NCBI GenBank assembly: GCA_026392135.1
Contig: JAPLCR010000235.1
Span: 1-6,906 of the forward strand
Reading direction: 5' to 3'
DNA: 6,906 nucleotides
Origin: Armatimonadota bacterium
Lineage (GTDB): Bacteria > Armatimonadota > Chthonomonadetes > Chthonomonadales > Chthonomonadaceae
The position numbers and the translations under genes were made by a program. The notes beneath the pieces were generated by a model. It did not search any database, was not told the origin of the DNA, and saw only the letters and a list, made by a program, of their open reading frames with translations. This document shows positions 5,984-6,906 of the stretch, in pieces (the stretch's first letter is position 1; the number at the start of each line of letters is the position of its first letter).

Positions 5984-6724
5984 CTAAATCTCAAAAATCG
6001 CACGTACCCGCGCAAGGTCTTCGGGGGTATCTACTCCGATGGGAGCTTTCTCTATTCGCACCATCCGAATTCGATAGCCGTTTTCGAGGGCGCGAAGCTG
6101 CTCCAAGCCCTCCGTCTGCTCAAGAGGAGTAGGAGCGAGAGCCGAGTAGGTTTGCAGGAAGCCGTTTCGGTAGGCGTAGAGTCCGATATGCTGCATCGTC
6201 ACCACTCCCGTACTCTCATTACGCGGGAAGGGGATGCGCGAACGCGAGAAGTAGAGCGCGTCCCCATTCGGAGCGAATACCACCTTCACACAGGCGGGGT
6301 TATCTCTATCAATCTCTGGGCAGGGGCAAGTGAGGCTAGACATGGGAAGCGCGGGGTCTTCCAGAAGAGGCGCAAGCGCGGCTTCGATATTGGCAGGCTC
6401 TAAGAGCGGCTCATCCCCTTGAATGTTAATGACAATATCGTCAGGCTCTAGCCCCAGAATACGCGCCGCCTCCGCCAGTCTATCGGTTCCGGAGCGGTGT
6501 GCGTGCGAGGTCATTATCGCCTGCCCGCCAAAGCTCTCCACGACCTGCTGAATTGCGCTGTCCGGTGTAGCGATGGCGATAGCGGTTACGCCGCGCACCT
6601 GCGATACACGCTCCCAGACGTGTTGTATCATCGTCTTCCCCGCGATGTCTACAAGGGGCTTATCGGGGAGGCGAGTCGCGGCTAACCGCGCAGGGATAAG
6701 GGCGACCACTTTGGGACTGCTCAT
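5984..6724 (-). CDS. kdsB: 3-deoxy-manno-octulosonate cytidylyltransferase (CMP-Kdo synthetase)
   Basis: Transfers CMP from CTP to Kdo, giving the CMP-Kdo used by Kdo transferases in the inner core of LPS; cytoplasmic. The product is 246 residues, close to the 248 of E. coli KdsB. Motifs in order: IPARLAATRLPDKPL (residues 10-24, nucleotide-binding N-terminus), SGTDRLAEA (78-86), INIQGDEPLL (99-108, with metal ligand D104), ALYFSRSRIPF (156-166), HIGLYAYR (179-186), LEQTEGLEQLRALENGYRI (201-219) and GVDTPEDLARVR (230-241, with metal ligand D232). D21 replaces the glycine common in LPGKPL; that position varies in the family. I prefer the ATG at 6724 (MSSPKVV) because GAGG lies 9 nt upstream and the family starts close to this motif. 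The ATG at 6739 would add five residues and has GAGG at only 4 nt. No other Kdo or lipid A gene is in view. Confidence 0.96.
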   Translation of the reverse strand: MSSPKVVALIPARLAATRLPDKPLVDIAGKTMIQHVWERVSQVRGVTAIAIATPDSAIQQVVESFGGQAIMTSHAHRSGTDRLAEAARILGLEPDDIVINIQGDEPLLEPANIEAALAPLLEDPALPMSSLTCPCPEIDRDNPACVKVVFAPNGDALYFSRSRIPFPRNESTGVVTMQHIGLYAYRNGFLQTYSALAPTPLEQTEGLEQLRALENGYRIRMVRIEKAPIGVDTPEDLARVRAIFEI

Positions 6725-6739
6725 GTTGTTTAACCTCAT

Positions 6740-6821
6740 TTACCCTCTAACCTCTCCCCAGACCCTCTCCAAGCAAGAGTTCAGGGTTGTGGCTCTTCAC
6801 ATAACTTCACCCGTAACTACT
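6740..6821. other. Intergenic stretch upstream of kdsB
   Basis: The minus strand just ahead of kdsB is a run of purine-rich near-repeats (GGAGAGG, GGGGAGAGG, TTAGAGGG), several of which resemble ribosome sites. I see no convincing promoter hexamers and no coding potential. The kdsB promoter must lie here or further upstream, but I cannot place it. Confidence 0.4.
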
Positions 6822-6870
6822 CAGCCCTCACCCTGCCCTGCGGGCATCCCTCTCCCGATTCGGGAGAAGG
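6822..6870. repeat. Two adjacent hairpins; probable dispersed palindromic intergenic repeat
   Basis: TGCCC-TGC-GGGCA (6834-6846) is followed at once by TCTCCCG-ATT-CGGGAGA (6851-6867), whose stem extends by further pairs after one mismatch. The framing cctcaccct...atccctctcccg is typical of REP/BIME-like intergenic repeats found in many copies in other genomes. Only one copy is in the window, so its repeated nature is inferred. It could also act as a terminator for a gene beyond the right edge or as an mRNA-stabilising structure. Confidence 0.55.
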
Positions 6871-6906
6871 ACTTGTACAGGGAGGTGATCCTGCTGTTCT
6901 CCATGA

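Noticed and set aside
5750..6403. 217-codon plus-strand ORF across the kdsB 3' half
   Set aside because: It is antisense to conserved KdsB motifs and crosses the intergenic hairpin; shadow frame.
6881..6891. Minus-strand GGATCACCTCC resembling the 3' end of 16S rRNA
   Set aside because: Only about 11 bases match, and the sequence before it (ATGGAGAACAGCA) is not 16S helix 45.
6821..6904. Minus-strand 27-codon ORF (ATG at 6904) upstream of kdsB
   Set aside because: It reads straight through the palindromic repeat, its upstream region is outside the window, and the product looks like translated repeat DNA.

Overview
The window carries four protein-coding genes, all read from the minus strand. 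In transcription order (right to left) they are: kdsB (CMP-Kdo synthetase); a large exported two-domain protein with a YncE-like beta-propeller and an alkaline-phosphatase-superfamily phosphoesterase; and two tandem paralogous exported proteins made of 17-residue (51-bp) Asn/Thr/Gly-rich repeats. The second paralog runs off the left edge. The complete copy ends in a Peptidase_S74 intramolecular chaperone domain plus a coiled coil. The rest is intergenic DNA, in gaps of about 108-182 bp.

The organism should be a diderm (LPS-making) bacterium, because kdsB serves only Kdo/LPS synthesis, and both exported families carry Sec-type signal peptides. Base composition is moderate to slightly GC-rich. 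The combination of a YncE/phosphatase fusion with NTTG-repeat/S74 proteins recalls environmental phyla such as Acidobacteriota or Armatimonadota. That is a guess from memory, not something the sequence proves.

Layout. 6725-6906 is intergenic, with a pair of adjacent hairpins that look like a dispersed palindromic repeat. 5984-6724 is kdsB. 5876-5983 is a short gap with a hairpin just after the kdsB stop. 3101-5875 is the YncE/phosphoesterase gene (GTG start). 2947-3100 is a gap containing the leader of the first repeat gene. 1240-2946 is the complete repeat/S74 gene, followed by a clear intrinsic terminator (1176-1219). 1-1070 is the 5' part of the second repeat gene; it starts at TTG, so a search limited to ATG/GTG starts misses it.

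The genes do not form an obvious pathway. The common theme is the cell envelope: LPS precursor activation, an extracytoplasmic phosphoesterase, and two probable surface or secreted fibrous proteins. The most interesting part is the tandem repeat pair. The two proteins have equal-length signal peptides and differ by exactly one 17-residue unit over the comparable region. They share blocks that lie out of register, which points to repeat-mediated rearrangement. They pair a Sec signal with a phage-tail-spike style self-processing chaperone domain.
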